Below, piece after piece: positions 22,578-35,805 of a stretch of 64,000 bases of DNA. The position numbers were made by a program, and so were the translations under genes. This stretch comes from Mytilus californianus. Taxonomy: Eukaryota; Mollusca; Bivalvia; Mytilida; Mytilidae. The notes beneath the pieces were generated by a model. The model ran no database searches and was not told the origin of the DNA. It was given only the letters and a program-made list of their open reading frames with translations. The stretch lies in contig NW_026262712.1 in the NCBI RefSeq assembly GCF_021869535.1, positions 111,597,640-111,661,639 of the forward strand. Direction: 5' to 3'. Positions within the stretch are counted from its first letter, which is position 1; each line of letters starts with the position of its first letter.

Positions 22578-23470
22578 ATTTCTTACATTAATTAATAAAC
22601 AGATATTGTATTTGCAAATAACGGCCCCGTGAATGGGCAGATTATAACAATCATAATTTTTAAATATAATATAAATAATCAAGAAAACAAAGTATAACAT
22701 GATTAGTTGACAATTAGTTGTTTCATATTTGAAATGTAATTGCAATAAGGAGTTGGTAAAATATAAATATATATGTGGTAAAACATTGTTTATTACCATG
22801 GACCCTTCAATGGACATCGCACCTCTATGTATCATGATGGTTAATTGAAAATATAGGTTATGCATATATCTAATTTGCAAAACATATCCTTATTCGTAAA
22901 CTGTCATGTTTTCTTTATCAAACTGTTAACATAAACTTCTAAAAACCATTTTCATTTTCTTGTTTTGATTGATATTACAAATTCTAAATATGAACTAATC
23001 GAAATTTCTTGTTTTACAGTAACAACAATATTTTTTTTTGGCATACTATACAACCCGGCCCGACAAAGTAGAGGTGTATACAGATGGATATGTCCATCTG
23101 TTCGTCCTCGTTCTCCCGCTTCGATTTGAACTGCTTGACACGCGACAAAGAAGACGTACATAGTCTTTCCGAATAGACCAAGGTTGTGAGGTCGTTGATA
23201 CAAATCAGAATCAAGAAACTGAATGGGTTTATAATATCCATGTTACACAAATTTGCTCAGACCCAAATGTTGCAAAACAATTGTCCTACCTCCAATAACA
23301 AATATGTTGTTGTTCCCGCAGATAAAGCCCAAACAACATCGTTTTTGTGTGTAAATCATAAACTGCTTGCTAAATAAATTGGGTACTGACATTTCACTTT
23401 GAAACTCAACATTTAACATTGACATATAAGCGGGAGGTTTGGCTAGCCATAAAACCAGGTTAAACCCACC
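22267..23470 (+). repeat. Segmental duplication, copy 1 (3' end of paralog 2 and flank)
   Basis: Collinear with 41553-42780: intron sequence ('ttgattgctgt(c/t)gct'), the GPI-tail exon, 3' flank ('ggttatgcatatatctaatt'), a Penelope-like N-terminal fragment and 'gcgggaggtttggctagcc'. Intron, exon and flank are all shared, so this is a DNA-level duplication and not retroposition. Confidence 0.8.
23130..23390 (+). pseudogene. Penelope-like element, N-terminal fragment of RT
   Basis: Encodes SLIQIRIKKLNG and then NKYVVVPADKA, followed by CVNHKLL. The VPADKA motif is the same as in the element at 18400. About 85 codons with frame breaks. The duplicate lies at 42410-42690. Confidence 0.6.
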
Positions 23471-23484
23471 ATTCTTTCTCAAAA

Positions 23485-23900
23485 GAAGATTTGGTATGAA
23501 TGCAAATGAGACAACTCTTCACAAGAGACCAAATGACACGAACATTAACAACTATAGGTCACCTTACGGCCTTCAACAATGACCAAAGCCCATATCACAT
23601 AGTCAGTTATAAAAGGCCCCGATATATTAAATGTAAAACAATTCAAACGAGAAAACTAACGACCTAATTAATGTACAAAAAAAAAGAACGAAAAACAAAT
23701 ATTTTACAGAGCAACAAATGACAACCTGCGTTACAGGCTCCTGACTTGGGACAGGCACATACATACCTATATGGCGGGGTTAAACATGTTAGCGGGATCC
23801 AAACCATCCTTCTAACCTGGGACAGTGGTGTAACAGTACAACAAAAGAACGAACTATAAAAATCAGTTGAAAAAGGCTTAACTTATCAGATGGATACAAA
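23485..23900 (-). repeat. Dispersed repeat B
   Basis: 'tgaatgcaaatgagacaact', 'ggtcaccttacggccttcaa', 'gcggggttaaacatgttagc'; a long copy of the B family. Confidence 0.75.
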
Positions 23901-23989
23901 TAGAAATACATATAACAAAAACACAGAGTGGACGTGGCCGGGTCCGTTTCTATATATTTTGGCGTTTGTTTTTGTTGCATTTCAGTGTT

Positions 23990-25360
23990 TCTGGTGTTCC
24001 GTTATTTTCCTCTTATAGTTCATGTGTTTCCCTCGGTTTAAGTTTGTAACCCGGATTTGTTTTCTTTTAATCGATTTATGACTTTTAAACAGCGGTATAC
24101 TACTGTTGCTTTTATATATATACCCCAACGACACTTAACAAAGAGGAAATCCTGGATAATCTTCGGTCTGTTATATGTTCCTTTGGAATTTCAACCAAAG
24201 ATGAAGAACTGGATCTTCCATAACTGTATTGGATACCTAAACTACATAAATGTCCTTACAAACAATGGTATATTGCTGGGTCTTCAAAGTGCTACACGAA
24301 ACCTGTTTCTAAATTATTAACATTAATTTTAACAGCGATCAAAGCCGGGCTTCTAGGTTATTCTGAAACTACCTATTCTAGAGGTGGCGTGGATCAGATA
24401 TTGACACTAAAAAATTTCAAAGATGTTTTAGAATACATACAATCTAAAACTCTTCAATCTTGTAATTGTATTAAAACATTTGACTTATCTACACTTTACA
24501 CAAGTATTCTCATTTCAAACTAAAAGACAAATTAAAAGTGTTGGTCACATTTATTAATAACAATGAAAATTACAATACTTATTAATATCAAATTGTGGTA
24601 GTAATTAGATAACTAATTGTATTATCTAGCTATGTCGGTGCTTCTTCTGAATCAAACTGTAAACCAAATATATCGTATAAATTTCGTTGAACCAAACTAC
24701 AATCTAATAAATGAAGGAGGTGATTAATTATCTTTACCATAACACACGAATATAACAGAAAAGACGTTAAGACATTTGACAAAATCCGACGAGAATAACA
24801 AATATAACATCAAAATTAAATACATGAATTTGGGATAGAAAAGTACCGTGACACGTCTTATAGCAATGCGGTTTCACACTCAGCAAAATAGTCACAATCG
24901 GGAATAAGTCACGTTCGGTAATTAAAAGATCAGACGACGTAATGACAAACCACAATCTAACACGTGGTAAAAATGTCCTTAGTTAGTTTGGACAAAGACA
25001 CATCGTATGCATATGGATCAACCAATTCGTGATGGTGTCCGTAAAATTTACGGAGTGTCATTTTTAATCTGTCCTCCTCATAACTTTGTTGGAGCAGTTT
25101 CTGTTAAGGAGCACACTCCTGTATATGAAGTCCGTATAGTGTGAATAAGCACGAGAATAACGTATCAATTGAGATATGTAAACACCATACGAAGGGGCAG
25201 AGGGTATGTTGCTGCTGAGAAATGGGAAATTGATAATTGGGAAGTTGAAATCGTCCCGTTTATCATAGATTTTCGTGTGAAGTCGTCCATCTGTGTCAAT
25301 ATTGAGCCAATATAAAAAGTCACAGGACTGAAAGTTACAAATTTGATAGGACAAAAAGTC
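23990..25360. mobile_element. Penelope-like fragments joined head to head
   Basis: Plus strand 24000-24530: repeat E, then RT fingers and palm pieces (WIPKLHK-equivalent region degraded; AIKAGLLGYSETTYSRGGVDQ-like near 24335-24410; SCNCIKTFDLSTLYTSI near 24460-24510). From about 24545 the homology is on the minus strand: 25064-25354 encodes DKRDDFNFPIINFPF and SYGVYISQLIRYSRA, followed by 3' sequence matching 6780-7290. The two halves therefore face each other, with the middle of the RT missing. Confidence 0.6.
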
Positions 25361-25389
25361 ACAAATAATTTGTTGACAATTGATTGAAT

Positions 25390-26850
25390 ATATAAGAGAA
25401 AAATTTTGAAATAATTACTTTTGATTACGTATATTCTTTTGACAATTTGGGAAATTGTTCAATTGCTTTGATAAATGAAAATTAATTAAATTCCTATCAT
25501 TAAAATGATATTTTTTGTAGCACCATGAATCCGTTTAGGTACCATGCCACTTTGACATTTTGTTTTTGAAATGAGAAGAAACACAGGTTCTATAAAAAAA
25601 ACAAATCTGCTACGAAACAGAAATATAAACCGTAAACTAGAATTTTCTTTTTACCAATCGTTTCATAACTGATTCCATTTAAATTTTTCTATGATATAGT
25701 TTATTCTTTTATTAGTTCTGGCTAAAACAGACTTGATCGTAAAAACATGTCAGAGAAGTATCAAAATCGGGTTTTATAGGTACCTATACTAAATAATAAT
25801 ATTTAGTAAATATAAACTGTTACCTAGATTCTTGAAATATGCTTGTATTCTTGTTGCATTTATTTTGAAAAATGTTTTATAATTTGTAAATGTAATAATT
25901 CTATCCGGTGTATTCTTATAGAGGATAAAACATTGAAATATATTTCACTTAACTTTTGGGTAGTTATAATTATTTAGATAGTGTTTGACAACACGTTACG
26001 GTTGACTGCTCAGATAATGCGTATATTGAAATGCAAATAACTTTCATCAAATATCTGTCATCTGTCAAAAATTAAAAAAATATAAAGTAAATAAGATACT
26101 CAGAATATATTTTCCTGACAATTTTTATGTGGCTAAGAACAATTATTTTAAATGACAGATGAAAATTTATTTAACAACATTTTTTATATTTATTACTAAT
26201 AATTTTATCTTTACAAACGGAATAAAATACTAGATTATTTAATGCCAGAAAGCACGACTGCAAAGTTTTTATGACTTACACACTTGCCCGGTTACAACAA
26301 TTATTCTTTTCTTATATAACCAATTAAAAAATGACTTGAAATAAAATCGGAAAAAAATTAGTTGCAAGTTTGCAAACGTTATTTAATGAACTAGAAATAC
26401 ACTATAACATTAAAAGACCACAAAAGAATATCCTCCAAGCTTTGCCGATTTTATTCATAAAGGGGGAACAACTCCTGATAAACACAGATAAAGTGTCGCC
26501 CGTTTTGCATCCGAATATTTAAAATCTTCACACGACTGAACACAGTCTTACAAAATCTAAACAGCATTTTTACCTTTGGTCTAATTTGATCTAAAGATGA
26601 TCTAATCAAGTCTTGATCGAATGCAAGAAAAATCTGTCTTGTTTATCTTGACATGACTGAACGGACTTAACACGGTATATCGTGACAGCGTTTGCAAGTC
26701 TGAAAAAGTCTTGACGTTTTTCCCTAGCAGTAAATCTAGTCGATTAAGACTTGATCAGACCAAAATGACTGTTTCAGACTTAAATATTGCTACTGGTGTA
26801 GTTTAATCAAGATAACTCTGAAATAAAACTATGAAAATATGTTTGCTAAT
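25390..26850. other. No recognisable feature; upstream of paralog 3
   Basis: AT-rich. I looked for the TATA/leader block and the MYxLS signal exon seen in paralogs 2 and 5 and found neither. 26580-26790 has loosely repeated 'tcaagtcttgatc' phrases only. Confidence 0.4.
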
Positions 26851-26861
26851 ATTTTATTCAG

Positions 26862-28633
26862 GGGCTGAAGCAGGGACTTGTCTTGCCTGCACCACAATAT
26901 TTGCACACTTAAGCATTACTCTATGGATAACAGTCATTTTCATCTTCATATAACATGCTATAAAATAAAAATGAGAAGCAAAAGATAAACAGTTGCACCT
27001 TCAATAAGTAAAAGTAACTAACGACAGTTTTAGTATAAAATCATAACTTCGATACTAGATGTATATTATTCACAAATTTATGATTTAAAAAGATATTTGT
27101 TCAAATATTAATATAATATACTTCGTTCCTCTTTTAAAAACAGTGCAGTAAATGTGTAACTTGAATGTGCTGACCATAATTGCACTTCGGATGGCGGTGC
27201 CACCATTACACGTGCAAAAGCGGCTCAGCAAGGATGTGGTAAGTATACTAAATCGTATTCATCCTTTGTTATACATTTAAATGTTACTATAAATAGGTTT
27301 CCCATTTGTGTGTCTTATGAATGCGAAACTTGCATTTTACGTACTAAATCAAACATACTTTTGATGAGGTGTTTCTTCATTTTAATTATCATTATAACAG
27401 GCAAAATAGACGACCCTGCTTTAACAAATATAATGTTCTCTGAAGGAAGCTCACAGTCTTATGCAATCTAGCTCCCACTGGAATTCAAACTATTGGAATA
27501 AGTAAGAATCAAATAAAACTGTCGAAGTGAATTAAACAGCGTCAACTGTACCAAGACAGGAATGTGAAAGTTGTTTTCCATTCCTTTGATGTGTTTGAGC
27601 TTTTGATTTTCCCATTTAATGAGGGACTTTCCGTTTTGAATTTTACTCGGAGTTTGGTATTTTGTTATTTTACTTTTTTCGGACAAAAACACACAAAGGC
27701 CTAGAAAAGTATAAGCAACAACCGGGTTCAATAAACATAAACAGAACCGAGTTTAATAAGACCTACGTTAAATCAGCACCCCTTTTAGTTGAAGAAAAAA
27801 TCGGAAAATTTTGAAAATTATCAAAAGTCCAAACAAATTTTGCTTGTATTGACATGTCGTCTATCTTTTTGCAAATTAAGTAAATTAAAAGTAAAAAATC
27901 AGTTTCTGTTTATTCAGTCTACCAAATAAAAAATCCTGATTCATTTACACTTAATATTGGCAACAAAGCATTTACCATTTCACAGACTGCGTAGCCCTAA
28001 AAGTTCCCACGTTGATATGTTCTGTAACAGTTCGCCTCTCCATCTTTAGTCCTTCTGTCAAAATTAAAATTAAAAGCCATTTGGACTATAAGATTACTGA
28101 TAAATTAGTCCTATACAAGTAACTAGCATCCATTAACAATATAGTACGTTTTCGACATCTGTGTACATCTAAATGGTGCAATGTCCCTTTAAGGTGCCTC
28201 TTGTTTAAAACATACATCATTTTAAAATCAGACAAAATTTCTATTTGATTGTCGCATAGTTGTATGTATTTCATATTCTTTATTGGATATTTGTCGTCTG
28301 GAAAATGTTATAAGGGCGCCGACACAAAAATTGATTTTGGGAGTTTTTGTCAGGTTTTCAGAGAACGTTGTTGTTTTGTTTTGTTTTTTGTTTGTTTTTT
28401 TTTTGTTAATGTTGTTTTTTGTTGTTGTTGTGTTTTTAAGAGGGGAGCAATACGAGTTTACGTTCAGCAAGTTATTATAGAATCATTATTTAACTGTTTT
28501 ATATATCACGATAAACATATTCAAAAGTTGCAAATGTTTCAATTTAACTTGTTTTTGCTTTGCAGGTGCCGGAAGTATTATTGTCAGCCTAGCAGTCATC
28601 GGTTTTGGACTTACATTTTATATGCTTGTTTAG
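26862..28633 (+). pseudogene. Paralog 3 of Cys-repeat, GPI-like family (decayed, no signal exon found)
   Basis: Three exon remnants: 26862-26932 (after TTTATTCAG; AEAGTCLACTTIF), 27144-27238 (after AAAACAG; LECADHNC through QQGC, donor GTAAGT) and 28566-28633 (after TTTGCAG; GAGSIIVSLAVIGFGLTF..., TAG). Introns align with paralog 1 (for example 'taacatgctat(a/g)aaataaaa'). Damage: the first remnant is 71 nt, one more than the 70 nt in paralog 2, so the phase is lost. TAA at 27157-27159 replaces the Tyr of the YLEC/YLNC motif. Second-unit spacing is shortened to C-x4-C-x17-C. The GPI-like tail is intact. The ORFs at 28249-28647 and 28283-28480 are in other frames across a T-rich intron. Confidence 0.6.
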
Positions 28634-28639
28634 ATGCCG

Positions 28640-29955
28640 CATTTTAATACATCCGTATGAACAAATATGAAGATACATGTACATATTCACAAAAACTGTT
28701 TAAGATTTAAGTTCCTCGCCTTAACTTAATTCAATTTGACACATTTTTGCTGCTTTGATGGATCGAACAAATGTGCAAAATCTTCTTTAGACACTTGCAT
28801 ACATTTCTGGCTTAATTTGTAATTAACAAATCCATTTTACAATTATTGTGATTTTCGTACAACAGTAATTATAAATTCTGAAATATGAATACCTCAAACC
28901 CTTTTGCACTCTAAAATTTAACAAATTTTTATTGTACTCTTCCCTAGCAGTTAGATCGTTTTTTTATATACAGCTTATAAGTTGCCTGTCTGGTTGACCG
29001 TCTATCTTATTTTTATACCCGTTACTGCTCCTGAACTGAAAGACAGAATTCCGAAACCATATCACAGAAGATTATATCGTGGTGTTTTTTTCTTATGCCT
29101 CCTCCTTTACGTTCTTTTCAAAATGATTTTTGGGAAATTTGATTCGTCATATCATTGACTTTGTGAAAAACCTAGAACGGTAACATAACCGCTTATCTTA
29201 ATTCAATAAAGATTTGTCTAGTTCTTAGTGTTGTTGTGCACCTCAGGATAAAAATTTGTTATTTACGACAAAGGTATAGAAATATTGTCATCCTTAGATT
29301 TCCCCCGTCCGTGAGTTAAAGCTTTTTGGGGGTGTGCATTCGTTTAGCTGTGCGGGATGTACAAATACGAAACCATGTTCAGTCTAATTTAGGAACTTTT
29401 GCACCCTATCTAATGCGTCCATAAATGACACTTATCATTCTTTTTCTTTAGTTTAAGAGTAGATTCAGGCTTCACTCTCTCATTATTTAAATTATTTCAA
29501 TTGTAATTACTTAGGAAGCAAAAAAGATGACGACGTATATGTCCCAATTGTTTTGACCACAATAACGTCCTCCTTTCCTCAACTATGACCTTATCAAAAA
29601 AACTTATCTTTGATAAGACCGTATTTTGACCTATAATGGTTTACTTTTACAAATTGCGACTTGGATGTAGAGTTGCCTCATTGGCACTCATTTCCACATC
29701 TTCTTATATCTATTATCTGCGTGTTTCATACTTCTATGAGCAGCACGACAGATGTCACATGTGACACTAAAACTGTTTATCCTTCCTGATCAACCAAAAT
29801 AACCCCGGGTCTTTGCATGGTTTGTTTTGCACAGTCTTTAGTCTTTTGTGTTATGTTCTGATGACATAAAATAAAGTAATGTTGTCATTTCCTCGTTGTT
29901 TTTGGTTTTTTTCTGCTATTGCGATGGCATTTTGTTTTTGACTTGTAAATTTGAA
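28640..29955. other. No recognisable feature
   Basis: AT-rich sequence downstream of paralog 3. A possible B-like end ('gcctcattggcactca') is near 29675. No coding signal. Confidence 0.45.
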
Positions 29956-29959
29956 TAAT

Positions 29960-30340
29960 ACAAAGAAGAATATGTGGTATGATCGTCAATTAGATAACTC
30001 TCTCTCTCTTCAACAAAGACCAAATGGCATAGAAGTTAACAATTATAGGTAAATGTACGACCTTCAACAATACGCTAACCCCATACCAAATAGCAAGCAA
30101 TAAATCGTCCCACAATGACAAATGTGAAACAATTCAAAGGAGAAAACTAGCTTCCTGGTTGATGTACAAAACTTAATGAAAAACAAATATGCAATGCAGC
30201 AACACACGACAACATCCGGATTACGGGGTTCGGACAGGCACATACAGTTTGTGGCGGGGTTGAACAAGTCTGTGTGTAAATTGAAAACGGCTCAACTCAT
30301 CAGATTGATACAAAGAACAAACACACCCTTACAAAAACAT
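29960..30340 (-). repeat. Dispersed repeat B
   Basis: 'atatgtggtatgatcgtcaa', 'gaccaaatggcatagaagtt', 'ggacaggcacatacagtttg'. The overlapping ORFs at 30064-30364 on both strands are shadows. Confidence 0.7.
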
Positions 30341-30369
30341 AAACGAAACAAAGTACACATTTGAGAGTA

Positions 30370-31740
30370 TTCGCAGTTACGTAAGGCTAGTTCAAAGCCT
30401 ACAACTGTCTTGTATCTAACATTAAAATACACCTGTGACGTAATTCTTTTGTTTAAACTCTCCATTATTTTTCAATTATAAAGAGTTATTTTCTTTTGTT
30501 CATCTCCACTCATCGGGACGTTTTGCCCATTGGATATTTCCATTGGCACTTTCTAAAAAAGTGTTCACCCATGGAAATGATTCTGAATTACGTGACGCGA
30601 TATTGAATAAAAATGAAAACTTAGTAAAACGGCTGATACTGTTTTTTATAAGTGGGATCGAAGTTATACAATAAACACTAAATATCTCATTATTAACAAG
30701 CACCTGTTTTGAGCGAGTCGTATAAAATAAAGTATCGAATACACTAAAATTAAACAAGAATATCCACCGTTTATTTTCCGATGCAAATTTTGTCTGCATT
30801 TCTGTCACAGAAAGTATCAAAGCGGGTATAAACAAATATTATCCATTTCGTGCCATTCCTTTTCTTTCTTTGCATTTACAAAATATTAAATGTGTAAACT
30901 CAGTTGAATTCTTCTGTAATATTGAACATTTTAACATTATTCAATAATAAAAATTAGAGAAAAACTATATTCACTTAATGATTTTCCTTTAATTTTATCG
31001 TTTAAAAATCCATCTCCCTAAAATATAAAATGTTGTATTTTAATTTTGTTCATCAAAATCGTTTACTGCATTCAAATATATACATTAAAACAGAAGAGTA
31101 ACTCAAATAGTTTCTAAAATAATATTGTAGTTTAATATAATAAATATTTCAAGAAATTGAAATGATCACAATGGCGTGTTCGGTAAATTATTCAAATATT
31201 CGTTGTTATAACTAAATTTAATATAGAACGGATGCATATAGAATTTGCGGGGGTATGAATAAAATGTTAATAAAGCTCATATATATATTGGGCACGGTTG
31301 TTATTCAATTTTATACAGAAACGCGTAACATAATCCATTTATTTCACTGTTGTTGTTATATGTCCAGTGGAAACTATTACAGTTTCTCGGCAACGTAAAT
31401 GACCTTGTTTTTCACTTTAGTTTCAAACATACAAAATGGAATACAGAAATGTTTTTAATCATGTGGATTTTTTTAAGACTTTTTATTCATAACTTATAAT
31501 AGGGAATAATTAAAAATACTTTAAATTTGCTTGGATTGCTATTTTAGACTCATTTAAAATTGCATACAATTTTGTTCATTGTAATAAGCGAAGGGAAAAA
31601 TTTGGATTAATCATGAAACAGTGTTTTCTTGTTTAATTTTATCTCGTTTAATTGAATGGATTGAAATTTAGAATCACATTTTTTCTCCGAAATAACCTAC
31701 ATTTAAGTGTTGCATACCTGGAATTGTATTCGAGTAGAGC
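30370..31740. other. No recognisable feature
   Basis: AT-rich. The 111-aa minus ORF at 30500-30835 has no motif I recognise and no splice or start context. I leave it uncalled. Confidence 0.4.
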
Positions 31741-31754
31741 TGTTGCAGAACTAA

Positions 31755-31950
31755 GTATGGCCATTGTTATATTATAGTTCGTTTCTGTGTGTGTTACATT
31801 TTAATGTTGTGTTTCTGTTGTGTAGTAGTCCTCCTCTTATATTTGATGTGTTTCCCTCAGTTTTAGTTTGTAACCTGGATTTGTATTTTTCTGAATCGTT
31901 TTATGAATTTCGAACAGCAGTATACTACTGTTGCCTTTATTTAAGTACCA
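31755..31950 (+). repeat. Dispersed repeat E
   Basis: 'ggccattgttatattatagt' through 'tgtttccctcagttttagtt' to 'agtatactactgttgccttt', the same block as 5745-5950 (inverted) and 46330-46530. Confidence 0.75.
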
Positions 31951-32801
31951 GGGACGTTTCCGTATATGACGGAACGTATATTAAGTATTTGTGAATAAGT
32001 CAAAGTGAATATTACATGTATTCGTAATATACACGAGTTTGCAATTCCTTTGTCCTTACACGAAGGTGTGAAGTTCTAATAAATTAAGACGTGCCACTCG
32101 AAAATTGTACTATTTAAGCTACTGTAGTTTTTGACGTTGTACGTTTTCCTAATTAAAGCAACATTTGAAAAGTTCCTGAATAAACCGTTTGAATTTATAA
32201 ATCTTCTAAAATGAATAACCAAAAAACCAGATTTTAAATTACATTGCTTAACTTGCAGTGTATATTTATCTGTGTTAGGTACAAACTCGGACAACTACTT
32301 TCAGACTGTTTGCTCAAGTGTTAAAGTCTTCCCCTATTATGTTTAATGTTAAAATTTCTGAACAAGATAAATAAACAGTAATGGAAAAAAACGAGTTGAC
32401 CTTGTCAGCAACTGGTCAGATGCACCATTCTGAAAGTTAAATATGCTCTGCAGTTAATGTTAATAGGACAGATTGCAGATACTATTTGTTCACTCCTAAG
32501 AAACGCTCAATGCAGATACTATTTACAATAGCTTAATTTGTCTGAAATAGCAAAGATTTGATTTAGTGTATTACTTGGAAAATTCATAAAACATATGGCA
32601 AAATTAAGGGTACTTTGCTAACTTGAATAGCGGCCATATTGTCTTATCATGACGACAGTCATTACAATAGGATTATACATGCCCCTTAAAGGGAAATCAC
32701 ACTATTGTTTATACGCATCGCTCTCGGCGCCACTATAGTGTCGTGACCGTATTATGACGTCGCCGTTTCGAGTCCGTCGTAAAGGTTGCTAATTTCTAAA
32801 A

Positions 32802-32997
32802 TGGCGGCCCGCTCAAAGGGACGTTCACTAAATCAAAAGAAAGCAAATGACGTTTTGATTTAAGTGCAAAAAATGAAAATGCTACTCGAAACGGACAAAA
32901 TGTATGGCAAAAAAATAGCCGAAAGTGGTCTTGATATGGTCTTGAATTACCTTACGATTGGGTTTAATTCAAATGAGTTACTCTCTTTAAATAAAGA

Positions 32998-33031
<34 letters not shown>

Positions 33032-33145
33032 GAGTTAGTATTTACATACAATACCATTTATACAATTATTTTTCTTAAAGGTTTATTAATTTCACCGAAA
33101 AATATTGTTAGATATGAGAAATATCAACATTTTTTGTTGATCTAG
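32802..33145 (+). pseudogene. Possible relic ORF in TTAA element, unrecognised
   Basis: Codons from ATG 32802 run in frame through one TAA (near 32862) into an open stretch reaching 33145 with KIAESGLDMVLNYLTIGF and NELLSLNKD. The end is lost in an (ATT)n run. Amino-acid composition of the first ~70 codons looks protein-like and the tail does not. I cannot name a family. Confidence 0.3.
32999..33032. repeat. (TTA)n microsatellite
   Basis: About 11 TTA units; in the ORF above it produces a poly-Ile run. Confidence 0.95.
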
Positions 33146-33590
33146 TCTTTATTATTTGTAGCGAAATCCGTCAGCTCAACTTTTTTTTGTAGAAAAACTT
33201 TTTTTATTTACTGGAAAATTTATATTTTCTTATATTAACATATTTATTGATCTCGCAGATTTCTTAGTTTCACGAAGAAAAAAAATATTTAAAGACAAAA
33301 GAGATATAACACTTTTTGTCGATCATTTCAGTATAATGAAAGCGTACATCGGCGAATGTGAAATCCGTCCGGTCAACTTTTTTTTTTAGAAAAACATTTT
33401 GTTTAACTATGAAGTTTAAATTTTCATGTAAGATAACTATTAATATCGCAGAATTCTTAGTTGTATGAAAAAATATTGTAAAACAAAAAAGATATTACTA
33501 GTAACACTTTTTGTCTATCAGTTCAATATTGTAAAGCGTACATCAGTGAGTGTGAAATCCGTCCGGTCAACTTTTTTTTGTTAAATATTC
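33095..33590. repeat. Tandem repeat, unit about 195 bp, ~2.5 copies
   Basis: 'gtgaaatccgtccggtcaac' occurs at about 33358 and 33550, with a diverged form at about 33163. Each is preceded by a shared 'aaaatatt...acactttttgtc' block. Confidence 0.7.
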
Positions 33591-33887
33591 ATAAAATATA
33601 GTCTAATATTTCTAAGGTCTTCAAATATTAAAATAATCTATCAAATAACAAAAAAGTTCTGACTATTTATATCTCATCCGGTCAATACGGGCAATTGTCC
33701 TGTCGTTAGTGTAACCCAACTGTTGGCAGCGGATCGTCGCGATGCGGTATGTGGGATATACTGGAAAAAATAACAATATACCAAGAGTAACAGCATGTAA
33801 GCGTACAGCTTCCGGAATTTGTAGTTTTCTGTCCAACAGAGGGATGTAAATAAGAACAATGAGTTTCGATGTTCCTTTGGTGTCAAA

Positions 33888-33915
33888 CACCCCTCTCTCT
33901 CTCTCTCTCTCTCTG
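33888..33915. repeat. (CT)n microsatellite
   Basis: About 12 CT units. It gives the ERERERE run in two minus-strand ORFs (33663-34091), which are therefore not called. Confidence 0.95.
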
Positions 33916-35309
33916 TTTCTTTTTTTTTGGGGGGAAGGGGGGTATGGGGGCACAAACACATGAACACGAGTGATTCGTAGAGTAATCATATTTGTTGAAA
34001 TATCAAACGTTATATAAGAATAACGCCAGTTAAACATCACTGTAAAAGAAGCATACAAAATTTTACATCGGTTGCTGTCTGTCGAAATCAAAGAAAATTT
34101 AGCACCGTATTATATAGTACATTATACTCAATCTTCCTTTAATGCTTTGTACTGGCTCACATAATTTGGGCACAAAAAAAAATCATATTTTGTAGTATTT
34201 CTTCAAACTGTCAATTATATAGCGAACTGTACGACCAGCAAGTTAAAAAATAAGGCCGCTAGACGTCAGAGCAATCTGGGAATATCAAACACTATGCCTA
34301 GTTATTTTTGTACTATTGATGACCGTACTGCCTACAACAACAACAACAAAAAATCCACACTGTATATTTGGCTTTACAAGACTCCAACAAGAGAAATATT
34401 TAATACACACACATGTATTTATGTAGAGTAACATGTCTTTCAGAGTGCTAATCTGTAACCATCACATTAAGGTCCGTCTTGTGAAAGAGTATTCATCTCA
34501 TATAGAAAAAAATTTTGTGCTGATATTCATGTAATATTTGCCACTGAAAGTTTTGCAAAAATCAAGAAAAAAACGAAAACAAAAACAAAACAAAAACTAG
34601 TAGTTCAGATGTTGGTTCGTGTTCAGATCACTCAATGTGATCACTTGCATGTCAACAAACAGTGATATAGGGAGATTGTCAGATTCCGATCATGACTGTA
34701 AAGGACAACCATTTGTTTAATACAGAGGTAGCTGATTTACTCTTGATACCTTGGTTCTTTAAAAAAAAAAGGCCAACATGATATAGCAGAGTGCTGAAAG
34801 TGGCACACACAATCAATCAGTTATTTTCCAATTACATGTACCTATCATTAATCAGTTTTGGCAAAAAAAAAAGTATATAGGCTATACCATACTGAAACAT
34901 AAATGTGATAAAAGAATATACAAATCAAGAAAGAGAGGTGCACCAACAGAAATTAGAAAACTGCAATCTTTCTTTTAATTTCATCGGATCTCAGATCTCA
35001 AAATTTTAACTCTTACCAGAATTTATTCTATCTTACAGTATAACTCGGAAGTTTCTAAGTGGAACTCGAGCTTTAACTAGAACTCTTACTCGAATTAACA
35101 TTCGAACAAAAAATAAAACTGAAACTGAAACTCTAAATTTAGCTGGAACTCGAACTCTTAATCTACATCAAAGGTTATCCACACTCTCATTTGTCATCTG
35201 ATAAAAAAATTCGTAAGGGTTCCAAGGAACCCAGTGTCTCGCCTACTTTTGCGGTTAATCGCAGGCTCAACAAAAACGAGAAAAAAATCAATAAAAATAT
35301 TCCTCTCGA

Positions 35310-35800
35310 TACTATCTTTTGATTGTAAGAAGCTTCTGTCCAAGTTTGGTATAAATCTAGGATAGTTTATGGATCTAATAAATGTTTCAAAAACTTTAAT
35401 TGCATACTGTATGTAATGTTGACTGGAAGAAAAACTAAGTCCATTTATAAGTAAAATACGGATAAACAGGTACAAAATTTTAACAAAATTTCCTTCGAGA
35501 TACAAGCTTTTGATCATAAGCAAGCTTCTGTCCAAGTTTGGTACATATCCAGGATAGTTTAAGAAAGTTATTGAAATCTGAAAAACTTTAACCACAGAGT
35601 GAATGTATTGTTTCCTAGCAGAAAAACTAAGTCAATTTATAAGTAAAATACGGAAAAATTAGATTTTTTTTTTACAAAATTTATTTCTGGATAATATCTT
35701 GTGATCATAAACAAGCTTCTGTCCAAGTTTGGTAGAAATCCAGGATAGTTTAAGAAAGTTATTAAAACTTCAAAAACTTTAACCACAGAGTGAATATTTG
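35310..35800. repeat. Tandem repeat, unit about 190 bp, 3 copies
   Basis: 'aagcttctgtccaagtttgg' recurs at about 35329, 35522 and 35713. Each copy is followed by 'ccaggatagttta' and 'aaaactttaa'. The minus ORFs 35194-35828 repeat NLDRS-like phrases in each unit and are artefacts. Confidence 0.8.
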
Positions 35801-35805
35801 TGGAT

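Noticed and set aside
28249-28647. 132-aa plus ORF over the last exon of paralog 3
   Set aside because: Mostly a translated T-rich intron (F/V/C runs), in a different frame from the conserved GAGS tail exon.
30500-30835. 111-aa minus ORF
   Set aside because: No motif, no splice or promoter context, composition typical of AT-rich noise.
33663-34091. Minus ORFs with an ERERERE run
   Set aside because: The run is a (CT)n microsatellite; the rest has no motif.
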